Of a stretch of 64,000 bases of DNA, positions 17,153 to 25,508 are shown in pieces. The DNA is from Mycolicibacter heraklionensis (GTDB lineage: Bacteria > Actinomycetota > Actinomycetes > Mycobacteriales > Mycobacteriaceae), in contig LZME01000135.1 in assembly GCA_001673575.1 (NCBI GenBank), forward strand, positions 24,087 to 88,086, written 5' to 3'. A program made the translations under genes and the position numbers. Position 1 is the first letter of the stretch. Each line of letters begins with the position of its first letter. Under the pieces are notes generated by a model that was not told the origin of the DNA, ran no database searches, and saw nothing but the letters and a program-made list of their open reading frames with translations.

Positions 17153-18667
17153 GTGGGTCAACTACCGATGGCGCCCTTGCTGCGCCGACGTTCCGGGCTG
17201 CGCCAGATCACCGCCGGTCTCGGCGAACTCGACGCCGAGGTGTTCGAGGCAATCGCCCACTCGCCCAGCCGACTACTCGACACCACCATGCCGGTCCTGA
17301 CCCGCGCCGCCGACCACTCCAAACTGTGGCTGGCTCTGGCAGCCGCCATGGCCGCGACCGGGGGCCCGGCAACTCAGCGGGGCGCCGCACGCGGCGTGGC
17401 CAGCCTGGCACTGACCAGTTTGGTGACCAACCAAGTGATCAAACGGATCCGACCACGCGCACGCCCCAACATCCTGCTGGTGCCCCTGCTGCGCCGCGCC
17501 CACCGGCTACCACTGTCGAACTCGCTGCCATCCGGACACTCCGCGAGCGCAGCGGCGTTCGCCACCGGGGTGGGCCTGGAGAACCCGCTGCTGGGCCTGC
17601 CCGTCGCGGGGCTGGCCGGCCTGGTCGGTCTGTCCCGCGTCGCCACCGGCGTCCACTATCCCGGGGACGTACTCGCCGGGCTGGGCATCGGTGCGTCGAT
17701 CGCGGTGGCCGGGGCAAGGCTGGTCCCGCCGATAGCCTCCCCGCCCGCGCCGCACACCACGGCCCTGCGAGTCCCCGCCCCCGCACGTCCCAACGGCAAG
17801 GGCGTGACGCTGGTGGTCAATCCCGCGTCCGGCGACGGGCGTGCGGGCGAAGTCGCGGCGCAGGTGCGCGACGCCCTGCCGGCCGTCACCATCGTCGAGG
17901 TCGGACCCGAGGACGACCTGGCCGAATCGTTGCGCCGCGCCGCCGGTTCCGCCGAGGTGCTCGCTATCGCCGGCGGCGACGGCTCGGTCGCAACAGCCGC
18001 GCACGTGGCGGTGGAACACGACCTGCCACTGGCGGTGTTTCCCGGCGGCACGTTGAACCACTTCGCCAAGGACATCGGCTGCGACACCACCGCGAAGACC
18101 ATCCGGGCCATCGCCGACGGCAGCTTGTCGCGGGTGGATGTGGTGCGGTTCAACGACGAGACAACCGTGATCAACACGGCAAGCATCGGCGCCTACCCGA
18201 CATTCGTGCGCCGCCGGGAACGGTTGCAGGGCAAGCTCGGAAAGCCGGTGGCCAGCGCGTACGCGATGCTGATGACGCTGCGGCGTGAACGGCCGGTGCG
18301 CATCTCCTACGACAACAAGACGCTGCAGACGTCGCTGTTCTTCCTCGGCAACTCGACGTATCAGCCCGAGGGCTTCGCGCCGGCGGTACGGCACCGGATG
18401 GACGACGGGCTGCTGGATGTGCGGATCCTGGAAACCGGCCGGCCGTGGTCCACGTTGCGCGTCGTGGCGGCACTGCTGACCGGGCGGCTGCAGCGCAGTC
18501 GGCTCTACCACGAGTTGCGGGTTCCGCAGTTCCGCTTCACCGCAGTCGACGGACCCGCGCCGATCGCCCACGATGGGGAGGTCGACACCCCGTGCGCGGA
18601 AGCCGAATTCACCGCGTGCTACCGCGCATTACAGGTATTTCGGCCCATGCCCTCGGGCTCGCGGTAG
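17153..18667 (+). CDS. PAP2 phosphatase fused to a diacylglycerol kinase-like domain
   Basis: A two-domain membrane-associated protein of about 504 residues. The N-terminal PAP2 domain has all three phosphatase motifs: K-x6-RP (KRIRPRARP), PSGHS and SRVATGVHYPGD. The C-terminal half is a diacylglycerol/sphingosine kinase catalytic domain with VVNPASG, GGDGS and PGGTLNHFAKD. Such fusions could dephosphorylate a lipid phosphate and phosphorylate a lipid alcohol. GTG at 17153 is preferred because GGAGGA lies 9 nt upstream; GTG 17132 would add seven residues. Divergent from the synthase operon and convergent with fadE, 12 bp apart. A role in handling glycerolipids made with the PUFA-like chains is inference from position. 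Confidence 0.8.
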   Translation: MGQLPMAPLLRRRSGLRQITAGLGELDAEVFEAIAHSPSRLLDTTMPVLTRAADHSKLWLALAAAMAATGGPATQRGAARGVASLALTSLVTNQVIKRIRPRARPNILLVPLLRRAHRLPLSNSLPSGHSASAAAFATGVGLENPLLGLPVAGLAGLVGLSRVATGVHYPGDVLAGLGIGASIAVAGARLVPPIASPPAPHTTALRVPAPARPNGKGVTLVVNPASGDGRAGEVAAQVRDALPAVTIVEVGPEDDLAESLRRAAGSAEVLAIAGGDGSVATAAHVAVEHDLPLAVFPGGTLNHFAKDIGCDTTAKTIRAIADGSLSRVDVVRFNDETTVINTASIGAYPTFVRRRERLQGKLGKPVASAYAMLMTLRRERPVRISYDNKTLQTSLFFLGNSTYQPEGFAPAVRHRMDDGLLDVRILETGRPWSTLRVVAALLTGRLQRSRLYHELRVPQFRFTAVDGPAPIAHDGEVDTPCAEAEFTACYRALQVFRPMPSGSR

Positions 18668-18679
18668 CGACCGGGCCGG

Positions 18680-20059
18680 TCATCGCGGCGGACGTAGAAC
18701 TTTCATCGCGGCGCGTAGCACCGGTGCGGGGATACGGTCCTGCATCGCCAGCGCGCCGGCGGCGGCCCTGGTACGCAGCGGTGTGCCGCGACCGAACATG
18801 CGGTTGAGCGGTCCGCCGGACGGCTCGATCTCGACGTGCAGCGGCGGGGTGCCGACCGCGGCGCCCAGAGCCTGCGCGATCACCATCCGCTGGATCTCGC
18901 TGGTGCCTTCGAAGATGGTGTACAGCTTGGCGTCTCGATACCACTTCTCCACCGGATGGTCGGTGATGTATCCCCAGCCGCCCAGGGTCTGAACGGCCCG
19001 CTCCGTGACCCGGACTGCGACTTCGCTGGCGGCCAGCTTGGCCATCGACCCCTCGCCCCGACTGAATCCGATCCCGTTGGCCGCCATCCAGGAGGCGCGC
19101 CAGGTCAGCAACCGCGCCGCGTCGATCGCGGTGGCCAGCTCCGCCAGCGGGAACGCAATGCCCTGGTTGTCGATGATCGGTCCGCCGAATGCCTCCCGCC
19201 GGGTGGCATAGTCGGTCGCGTATTCCAGTGCGGCGCGGGCGATGCCGATAGCCTGCGCGGCGACCATCGGCCTGGTCTGCTCGAAGGTCCCCAAGGTCGC
19301 GGAGCCGGATGTTGGTGCACCTGCCAGGATTTCGCGGGCCTTGGCGAGTTTGTGCTCGAGTTTGTCCGGCCCGCCAAGCAGGTTCTCGGACGGGATGCGG
19401 ACGTGGTCGAATCGCAGTTCGGCGGTGTGGGAGGCCCGGCAGCCCAGCTTGTCGAGTTTGCGGACCATGTCCAGCCCGGGCGTGCCACCCGGCACGATGA
19501 ATAATGCCTGGCCGCGGTGGCCCAGGTCCGGGTCGACAACGGCGTTGACCACGTGCACGTTCGCGATACCGCCATTGCCGATCCACATCTTGTGGCCGTC
19601 GATGATCCAGTCGTCGCCGTCGCGGCGGGCAGTGGTGCGTAGGTTGCGAACGTCGCTGCCGCCTTCGGGCTCCGATATCGCCAGCGCTGCGAGTTTGAGA
19701 TCGCCTGGAGTGCCGAAGCATTCAGGCGCCCATCGCAGCATCTGTTCGGCGGTGGCGGCCTGCCCGATCGCCGACAGGGCCAGCGCCGGCATCACGATCG
19801 CCAGCCCGATTCCGGCGCAGCCCCAGAACAGCTCTTCCATGAACATCGGCAACGACAACCCCGTCGAGTCGCCGATCAGGTCGCGGTAGAACAGTGGGCT
19901 GTAGAAGCCCTGCGCGGCAGCCTCTTCGAGCACCGGCCACGGGAAATCCTGGCGCTGGTCATAGTCGAGTGCGACCGGCCGGATAACCGATTCGGCGAAC
20001 TGATGGGCGCGGCGGGCCAGGTCGTGCTGTGCCGTGGTCGGCGTGAGGTCGAAGGCCAT
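18680..20059 (-). CDS. Acyl-CoA dehydrogenase (FadE family)
   Basis: A 459-residue FAD-dependent acyl-CoA dehydrogenase that oxidises acyl-CoA to trans-2-enoyl-CoA. The N-terminal helical domain is at 1-130, the beta domain with LAISEPEGGSDV near 140-155 and DGHKMWIGNG near 175, and the C-terminal helical domain has the catalytic-base motif YTIFEGTSEIQ (Glu about 394). A tail of about 50 residues follows. AAGGA precedes the ATG. Single gene; nothing in the sequence fixes chain length. It may act on chains made by the nearby synthase, but mycobacteria have many FadE proteins and proximity is weak evidence. Confidence 0.85.
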   Translation of the reverse strand: MAFDLTPTTAQHDLARRAHQFAESVIRPVALDYDQRQDFPWPVLEEAAAQGFYSPLFYRDLIGDSTGLSLPMFMEELFWGCAGIGLAIVMPALALSAIGQAATAEQMLRWAPECFGTPGDLKLAALAISEPEGGSDVRNLRTTARRDGDDWIIDGHKMWIGNGGIANVHVVNAVVDPDLGHRGQALFIVPGGTPGLDMVRKLDKLGCRASHTAELRFDHVRIPSENLLGGPDKLEHKLAKAREILAGAPTSGSATLGTFEQTRPMVAAQAIGIARAALEYATDYATRREAFGGPIIDNQGIAFPLAELATAIDAARLLTWRASWMAANGIGFSRGEGSMAKLAASEVAVRVTERAVQTLGGWGYITDHPVEKWYRDAKLYTIFEGTSEIQRMVIAQALGAAVGTPPLHVEIEPSGGPLNRMFGRGTPLRTRAAAGALAMQDRIPAPVLRAAMKVLRPPR

Positions 20060-20163
20060 CGCAGGGTCCTTGCCGTCCTTGCGGCCCGCTGTAGCCGGCC
20101 GAACACCTGGAATTGCCGCTCCATCGCCGGGTCAAACGCGTCGGCCGGCTCCGTCCCCGTGAT

Positions 20164-20649
20164 TCAGGAGGCGATCAGGGTGTCGATCTGGTTCAGCGCC
20201 GAGGTGGAACCTTCGACGACACCCATGTCCAACACCTTCTGCAGGTCTGCGGCGGAAGTGAACGTGCTCGTGTACGTCGCGCGGGTTCCACCGTCGTGCT
20301 CGATGAAGGTGTAGACGTTCCTGGAGGTCGGCATGCCGGGATCGGGGTTGAAGTCCAGATCGGCGAAGCCGTCGTCGAAGGTGAAGCTCCGCGGCTCGTC
20401 GACGGCGATGATCTGCCAGTATCCTGCGTACTTCTCACCGTCGGGACCGGTCATGAAGTAGTTCGTGCGTCCGCCGGGGGTGAGGTCATGGTCGACCACG
20501 GTCGCGGGGAATGTCGGTGGCCCCCAGACCTTTTCCAGCTGGCGTGGGTCGGCGTAGATCTGCCAGATTCGTTGCACCGGAGCGGCGAAGTCGGCGGTGA
20601 TGGTCAAGGTCAAGGCGTCGATGTCGTGTTGTACGTCGATCACAGGCAT
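20164..20649 (-). CDS. SRPBCC (AHSA1-type) ligand-binding protein
   Basis: A 161-residue START-like/SRPBCC protein of the activator-of-Hsp90 homology-1 type. It shows the N-terminal strand VQHDIDALTLTITADFAAPVQRIWQIYADP, the block WGPPTFPATVVDHDLTPGG, and a long C-terminal helix. Members bind small hydrophobic ligands in a deep cavity; many are unassigned. It follows the ArsR-type regulator by 12 bp in one transcript, a pairing widespread in bacteria (Rv2034-Rv2035 is similar), where the regulator controls the pair. The ligand is unknown. Confidence 0.8.
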   Translation of the reverse strand: MPVIDVQHDIDALTLTITADFAAPVQRIWQIYADPRQLEKVWGPPTFPATVVDHDLTPGGRTNYFMTGPDGEKYAGYWQIIAVDEPRSFTFDDGFADLDFNPDPGMPTSRNVYTFIEHDGGTRATYTSTFTSAADLQKVLDMGVVEGSTSALNQIDTLIAS

Positions 20650-20661
20650 GGTGCGGGCCTC

Positions 20662-20994
20662 CTAGGGCTCCTCGGACGAGATGAGTTCGTCGATACGGGC
20701 GATGCGACCACGCCAAACCTGTTCCAACTCGGTGAGCATGGCCGCCACCGACCGCACCGCGGCGACGTCACCGCGGGCCAACTGCTCGCGGCCGCTGCGG
20801 CGCTTGGTGAGCAGGCCGGACTTCTCCAACACCGCGACGTGCTTCTGCACCGCGGCGAAGCTCATCTGGTACTTCACCGCGAGGTCGGAGACCGAGTGCT
20901 CGCCGGCCAGCACCCGGCGCATGATGTCGCGTCGTGTGCGGTCGGCAAGTGCGTGGAACAGGGCGTCCACCCGGTCGTCGTCGAGCGTGATCAC
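20662..20994 (-). CDS. ArsR-family winged-helix repressor
   Basis: A winged-helix regulator of about 110 residues of the ArsR type that pairs with SRPBCC genes. It starts near VITLDDDRVDALFHALADRTRRDIM; the recognition helix region is YQMSFAAVQKHVAVLEKSGL. No cysteine metal site is visible, so this is not a typical metal sensor. GTG 20994 is chosen because TACGAT lies 6 nt upstream with TTGACA 19 bp further, a leaderless promoter; TTG at 21009 would lie inside the operator. Autoregulation through the palindrome at 21004-21023 is inferred. Confidence 0.82.
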   Translation of the reverse strand: MITLDDDRVDALFHALADRTRRDIMRRVLAGEHSVSDLAVKYQMSFAAVQKHVAVLEKSGLLTKRRSGREQLARGDVAAVRSVAAMLTELEQVWRGRIARIDELISSEEP

Positions 20995-21031
20995 CCGATA
21001 ATCGTACAACCGATTGGTTGTACATTGTCAA
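20995..21031 (-). promoter_or_regulatory. ArsR/SRPBCC promoter with an embedded 20-bp operator
   Basis: On the minus strand TTGACA (21031-21026) and TACGAT (21006-21001) form -35 and -10 boxes 19 bp apart, with the GTG start 6 nt after the -10. Between and over them lies the perfect palindrome GTACAACC-4 nt-GGTTGTAC (21004-21023). A repressor bound here would block polymerase. Confidence 0.75.
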
Positions 21032-21058
21032 GGGGAGAGCCGGCGAAGCCGGCTTGGA

Positions 21059-22042
21059 TCAGACCGCCGGGAACCAGTAGTCGAGGGTGTCCTCGACGCC
21101 GCCCCAGTCGATGCCCATCCAATCGGTGAAGAACTCCTCGATCTTGCCGAAAGCGTTGTAGATCATCTCCACGATCGAGTTGACCAGTCCCACGAACACC
21201 CCACTTTCGATCAACCCGCCGCTCGTCAGCGCACTGATCCAGGTGCTGAACTGGTCGATGTCACCGGAGAGGTCGATGTTGGTGATCAACCCGTCGGTGC
21301 TGAAGGTGTGGTTGGCGACCTCTTCCGGCGTGAGGCCCATGTACATGACGTGCTCCCAGAGCAATCCGAGCATGGAGTTCGACGTGTAGTCGGCAACGGG
21401 GTCACCGGGGAACTCGTAGATGGTGGTGGTGAAGGCGTCGTTGGGGGTATGGAAGCCGTTCAGCAGTGGGTAAAGGTCGGAGGTGTTGGTGGCACCGGAG
21501 GGATCCGACCACACGCCGGTCGTACTGGACGGATCACCGATGAAAACGAAGTGCAACGCCCCCGACGGGATGACACCCTCATGGGCCAATTGGGCCATCG
21601 CGATCGAGCCGGCGGTGGCGCCCTGCGAGTAGCCGAAGACCCACAGTGGGTGCTCTTCGTCGTAGGCGCCGGGGTTGGCGGCAAATTCGGCCTCCACAGC
21701 CTGGACGATCAGTGCCGCCCCGGCGAAACTGCTGTGCCCCTGCAGGATGAGTTGAGGGGTGGTCAGCACCTGCAGCGCAGAATCGCAGCCGGCGGAGCCG
21801 ATCACGCACACGCTCGCGTCGTCGCCGGCGTCGAAGCCCAGCGGCTGCAGGAACAGATCGGCCGCGGTGTGGGCGAACTGCGCCGACGGCGTGGTCAGCA
21901 TGGTCCCGCCGACGAAGATCGCAGTGTCCGACAGCAGGGCTACTTGGCGCGCGTGCGCCGTTTGGACGACCGGGGTTCCGGCGACGCCGGCCGCGATCAC
22001 GCTTGCGGCAGCAAGCGGCGCGAAAACCTTGGTTGCGTTCAT
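21059..22042 (-). CDS. Secreted PE-PPE-domain serine hydrolase, paralogue 1
   Basis: A 327-residue exported alpha/beta hydrolase with a PE-PPE C-terminal-type domain but no PE or PPE module. Signal peptide 1-31 (FAPLAAASVIAAG...TAHA). The nucleophile elbow is GYSQGATAGS (Ser about 169); other family blocks are SDTAIFVGGTMLTTP, GHSSFAGAA and a terminal FTDWMGIDWGG. Relatives are esterases, or acyltransferases like Chp2. The two paralogues at 26.7-28.8 kb share these blocks and the IDWGGVE(D/E)TLDYWFP-like ending. AGGGG precedes the ATG. Last gene of the leftward series after the MerR gene. Substrate unknown; mycobacterial lipid esters are plausible. Confidence 0.75.
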   Translation of the reverse strand: MNATKVFAPLAAASVIAAGVAGTPVVQTAHARQVALLSDTAIFVGGTMLTTPSAQFAHTAADLFLQPLGFDAGDDASVCVIGSAGCDSALQVLTTPQLILQGHSSFAGAALIVQAVEAEFAANPGAYDEEHPLWVFGYSQGATAGSIAMAQLAHEGVIPSGALHFVFIGDPSSTTGVWSDPSGATNTSDLYPLLNGFHTPNDAFTTTIYEFPGDPVADYTSNSMLGLLWEHVMYMGLTPEEVANHTFSTDGLITNIDLSGDIDQFSTWISALTSGGLIESGVFVGLVNSIVEMIYNAFGKIEEFFTDWMGIDWGGVEDTLDYWFPAV

Positions 22043-22171
22043 TTTGCAGGACCCCTAAGGCTTACGTATGAGCTAGGAAAGAAAACATGAAGAACCAATA
22101 GTGGCAGTCCTGCCGAGGGTGCGTCAATGGGAGCGCCCCGCCGGAATCTCCTTCGCTGGCGACGTCTGTAC

Positions 22172-23041
22172 TTAGGGAGCGGGCTCTTCGTCGGTCGGCC
22201 TGATGGCCGATATCAACTCCTCGCCGGTGAGGCCGTGACTCGTGGCCATCATCTTCTCGAGGTATTGCGTGACCGCGTGGACCGAATGGTCTGTCAGCGC
22301 ATCGGCAAGCGCCTTATTGACCGCAAGAGCGCCCAATTCGCGCACGTCGGCGATGGACGCTGCTACTTCGGAGTGCTGGTCGGCCGGCGCTATCCAGCCC
22401 TCGCCGTAGTGCTCGATCAGCTTGCCGCTGAGTTCGTCGACAATCTCTTTGGCCAACTGCTCGACCGTGTCGACGGTGGTTTTGCGAACGGCCACAAGGA
22501 CGCGGAGGTAGAAGTGCTGGTCTTTGGCGGCGGCGACTATCGCCGCGATCTCGGGGTCCACGATGATGAGGCCGCCGTCCGCCTCGCGCGCGATTCCGTA
22601 GGCAACCAGCTCCCGCGCAAGCTGGCTCGCGGGGTCCACGAGTAGCGGTTGTGGGGTTTCCGGCACCGCCTTGGCCGTGGCTGGCCCCGAATACCAGGGC
22701 GCAGTCACCGCTTGTTGTAGACCGGTGCTGTCTACCAATTCCTGAAGCCCCAAGATGTCGACAAGATCGTGGCGATTCGCCAGGCCCTCCAGAAAGGTTT
22801 GGATATGGGTGAGGGCGTAGCCCTTCTCCAACAGCTCGGCGATCATTCGCAGTTGGAAGAGGTGGTTTTCGTCGTAAACCGCCACTCGCCCTTCGCGGTG
22901 CGGAGGGGGAAGAAGTCCGCGCCCCTGATACGCACGAATGTTGCGCGACGACACTCCGGTTAGCTGCGCCAACTCGTCAAGGCGATATTCAGCCAACTCC
23001 GCATCCTCTGTCGCGTCGAACTCTCTGGACAAGACAGGCAC
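22172..23041 (-). CDS. MerR-family transcriptional regulator
   Basis: A 289-residue regulator. The MerR-type winged helix lies at about 19-90: YRLDELAQLTGVSSRNIRAYQGRGLLPPP is the recognition unit, followed by GRVAVYDENHLFQLRMIAELLEKG. The long C-terminal part (100-289) is mostly helical and has no cysteine metal site, so it may sense an organic ligand. It lies 92 bp downstream of the SDR gene on the same strand and could be the last gene of the monooxygenase operon or have its own promoter. Control of the operon through the palindrome at 26552-26571 is a guess from location. Confidence 0.78.
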   Translation of the reverse strand: MPVLSREFDATEDAELAEYRLDELAQLTGVSSRNIRAYQGRGLLPPPHREGRVAVYDENHLFQLRMIAELLEKGYALTHIQTFLEGLANRHDLVDILGLQELVDSTGLQQAVTAPWYSGPATAKAVPETPQPLLVDPASQLARELVAYGIAREADGGLIIVDPEIAAIVAAAKDQHFYLRVLVAVRKTTVDTVEQLAKEIVDELSGKLIEHYGEGWIAPADQHSEVAASIADVRELGALAVNKALADALTDHSVHAVTQYLEKMMATSHGLTGEELISAIRPTDEEPAP

Positions 23042-23133
23042 AGTTCATGCCGGCACCGTCGGCGTCACACTTTACCGGCGCCTGCAGGCACGAGACTGCA
23101 TACGCGCGCGGCCGAGCACGGCATCGCGTCACT

Positions 23134-23970
23134 TCATTGCGGGTCCATCACGTTTCGGGCAAAGCCCATCGCGCGGGTGGTCAGCGCCGGAGCCATACGC
23201 TTGATCCGCCAGCCCAGCCAAGCATCGGGTTGCGGCATGACGTAGAGCCGGCCGGCGTCGTTCGCATCGAGCGCTTTGCGTGCGATGACTTCCGGATCAG
23301 TCCCCCGTTGCTCGATCATGTTGGCCGCATAATCAGCGGGCTTGCCCGCGATGCGCCCGTCGCGGGCGACGTTGGTCTTGACGAAGGTGGGGCACACCAC
23401 GGTGACGTGGACCCCGGTGCCGATCATCTCGGAACGAAGGGTCTCCGATACCGAGAGCACCGCCGCCTTGCTGGCGCTGTAGGCCGCCATCAACGGCGCC
23501 GCCGAGTAGGCCGCCGCGGACGCGATGTTGATGATGCCGGCGCGTTTCTGCGACCGGAGTCGCGGCGCAAAGACCTCACAACCGTGCACTACGCCAAGGA
23601 GATTGATGCCCAACACCCAATACCACTCATCGAATCCGATCTCGCCGATCAGGTGACCGCCTGCCCCGACGCCGGCATTGTTGACCACCAGAGTGGGTGC
23701 AGCACCGAACTTCTGCTCTGCCGTCACCGCCAGCTCCTCAACGTCCTCTCGCTGAGAGACGTCGCAGACAGTCGGGAATGCCGTGCCGCCGAGGGCTTTC
23801 ACCAGTTCGGCGGTCTCCTCGGCGCGATCCGCGGACTTGTCGGAGCAGAGGACCATTGAGTTGCGGCGCGCCAGCTCCAGGGCGAACGACCGCCCGATGC
23901 CGCTACCCGCGCCGGTGATGACCGCACGGGCCGAATGTGAGATCTTCGCGGTCGATCCCCAGGCGATCAT
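23134..23970 (-). CDS. Short-chain dehydrogenase/reductase
   Basis: A 278-residue classical SDR with a Rossmann fold: TGAGSGIG for the cofactor, NNAGVG, the catalytic Ser in ASAAAYS and YSASK (Tyr-x3-Lys). CSDKS after the second beta strand leaves NAD or NADP preference open. The ATG overlaps the stop of the monooxygenase gene by 4 bp (ATGA), so translation is coupled. By analogy with the mymA/sadH arrangement, alcohol/ketone conversion next to a Baeyer-Villiger enzyme would supply or remove the ketone. Specific substrate unknown. Confidence 0.83.
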   Translation of the reverse strand: MIAWGSTAKISHSARAVITGAGSGIGRSFALELARRNSMVLCSDKSADRAEETAELVKALGGTAFPTVCDVSQREDVEELAVTAEQKFGAAPTLVVNNAGVGAGGHLIGEIGFDEWYWVLGINLLGVVHGCEVFAPRLRSQKRAGIINIASAAAYSAAPLMAAYSASKAAVLSVSETLRSEMIGTGVHVTVVCPTFVKTNVARDGRIAGKPADYAANMIEQRGTDPEVIARKALDANDAGRLYVMPQPDAWLGWRIKRMAPALTTRAMGFARNVMDPQ

Positions 23971-25508
23971 CCGATTCGCTTCCTTTCCGACGTGGATGGG
24001 GACCCAGACCGTGCCCCCACCAAGGCGGTGGGGTCGCCGGTGGCCACATAGTCCTGTAGTTCCAGGTCATCGAGCAGGCGGCGGAACGTCGTGGCGAACC
24101 CGGGGAACATGGTGGCGTTGAAGCCGTCCTCGGTGAGATACCAACTGCTGCAGCCTCCGGAGTTCCAGGTGGTCTTTTCCAAACGACGCTGGAGCCAGTG
24201 GTTGTAGGTCTGCTGGGCTTCCGCACGCACGTCGATGGAGGTGAGCCCGCGCGCCGTCAGCAGGGCGATCATCCGCACCGCATAGTCGATCTGGGCTTCC
24301 ATGTAGACCAGCGCTGAAGTGTGGCCCGGTCCGGAGTTCGGTCCGAACGTGAAGAACAGGTTCGGGTATCCGGCGACACTGACACTCTTGTAGGCGAAGG
24401 CACCGCCGGCCCACTCATCGTTGAGGGAGCGGCCGTTGTGCCCAGTGATCTGAATCGGTGGAGCCGTCTTGGTCGCTTCGTAGCCGGTCGCGCAGACGAT
24501 GACATCTGCCGTGTGCTCGATTCCCTCACACGTCATCACTCCGGTCGCACCGATCCGTGCGATCGGCCACGAGATGAGTTCACAGTTGGGCGCCTGCAGC
24601 GCCTTGTAGTACTCGTCGGAGACGAGCATTCGTTTGCAGCCGGGCCGGAAATTCGGGGTGAGGCGACGGCGCAGCCACCGATCCTGCACTTGGTTTGCCA
24701 GGTACCGCCTCCCGGCGAAGGCCACCGCCGAGGTCAAGGCGGTGTTCCACACAACCGCCAGCGCCCCGGCCTCGGACACGCCCAGCAAGGCGGAGCGGGC
24801 GGCTCGCTGCGCGACCGGGGCTTGCGCGTAGAGCCGGCGAACCCACGACGGAGTTGCCCGGTTGGCGCGGGGGTATACCCAGCCGGGCGTGCGCTGGAAG
24901 ACCCGGACCTTCTTGGCTTTCCTGACCAGTTCTGGAATGACCTGCACAGCAGTCGATCCCGTCCCGATGACTGCCACCGTCTTGTCGCTGAAGTCGAGCT
25001 CGTGGTCCCACCGCGCGGTGTGAACGACCTGGCCATCAAAGGAGTCGATCCCGTCGATATTGGGCAACGACCATTGGGCCAGCGGCCCATAGGAGGCGAT
25101 CACTGTACGAGCCCGGAATTCATCGGTCGCGGTGCGAATCAGCCACTCGTGTCGGCTGTCATCCCACGACGCGGCGCAGACATCCTGGTTGAACTCGATG
25201 TGCTTGCGCAGACCGCGCCTGTCGACGATATCGATGATGTACTGCTGGATTTCCGCGCCACTGGCGTATGTCTGACTCCACCGCGGGTTCGGCTCGAATG
25301 AGTAGGAGTACAGCAGTGATGGCACATCGCACGCCACGCCCGGGTAGGTGTTGTCTCGCCACGTGCCGCCCACCTCGGAGGCCCGCTCCAGCACGATGAA
25401 GTCGTCGATTCCCTGGTCCAGCAAGCGAATTGCCGCGCCCAGACCGGCGAAGCCGGCACCGATGACGACCGTGGTGGTCGTTGTGTCCCGCCGAGCCGGC
25501 GTGGTCAT
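23967..25508 (-). CDS. Flavin monooxygenase, Baeyer-Villiger type
   Basis: A 513-residue FAD/NADPH monooxygenase. N-terminal FAD site VVIGAGFAGLGAA; the Baeyer-Villiger fingerprint F-x-G-x3-H-x3-W/D appears as FDGQVVHTARWD near 160; the NADPH site is IGTGSTAVQ near 180; ATG-type block VCATGYEATK near 355. It resembles EthA/MymA-type enzymes, which insert oxygen beside a ketone to give esters or lactones. Second gene of a tightly coupled operon: its start overlaps the diiron gene stop and its stop overlaps the SDR start, each by 4 bp. Physiological substrate not evident. Confidence 0.85.
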   Translation of the reverse strand: MTTPARRDTTTTTVVIGAGFAGLGAAIRLLDQGIDDFIVLERASEVGGTWRDNTYPGVACDVPSLLYSYSFEPNPRWSQTYASGAEIQQYIIDIVDRRGLRKHIEFNQDVCAASWDDSRHEWLIRTATDEFRARTVIASYGPLAQWSLPNIDGIDSFDGQVVHTARWDHELDFSDKTVAVIGTGSTAVQVIPELVRKAKKVRVFQRTPGWVYPRANRATPSWVRRLYAQAPVAQRAARSALLGVSEAGALAVVWNTALTSAVAFAGRRYLANQVQDRWLRRRLTPNFRPGCKRMLVSDEYYKALQAPNCELISWPIARIGATGVMTCEGIEHTADVIVCATGYEATKTAPPIQITGHNGRSLNDEWAGGAFAYKSVSVAGYPNLFFTFGPNSGPGHTSALVYMEAQIDYAVRMIALLTARGLTSIDVRAEAQQTYNHWLQRRLEKTTWNSGGCSSWYLTEDGFNATMFPGFATTFRRLLDDLELQDYVATGDPTALVGARSGSPSTSERKRIG

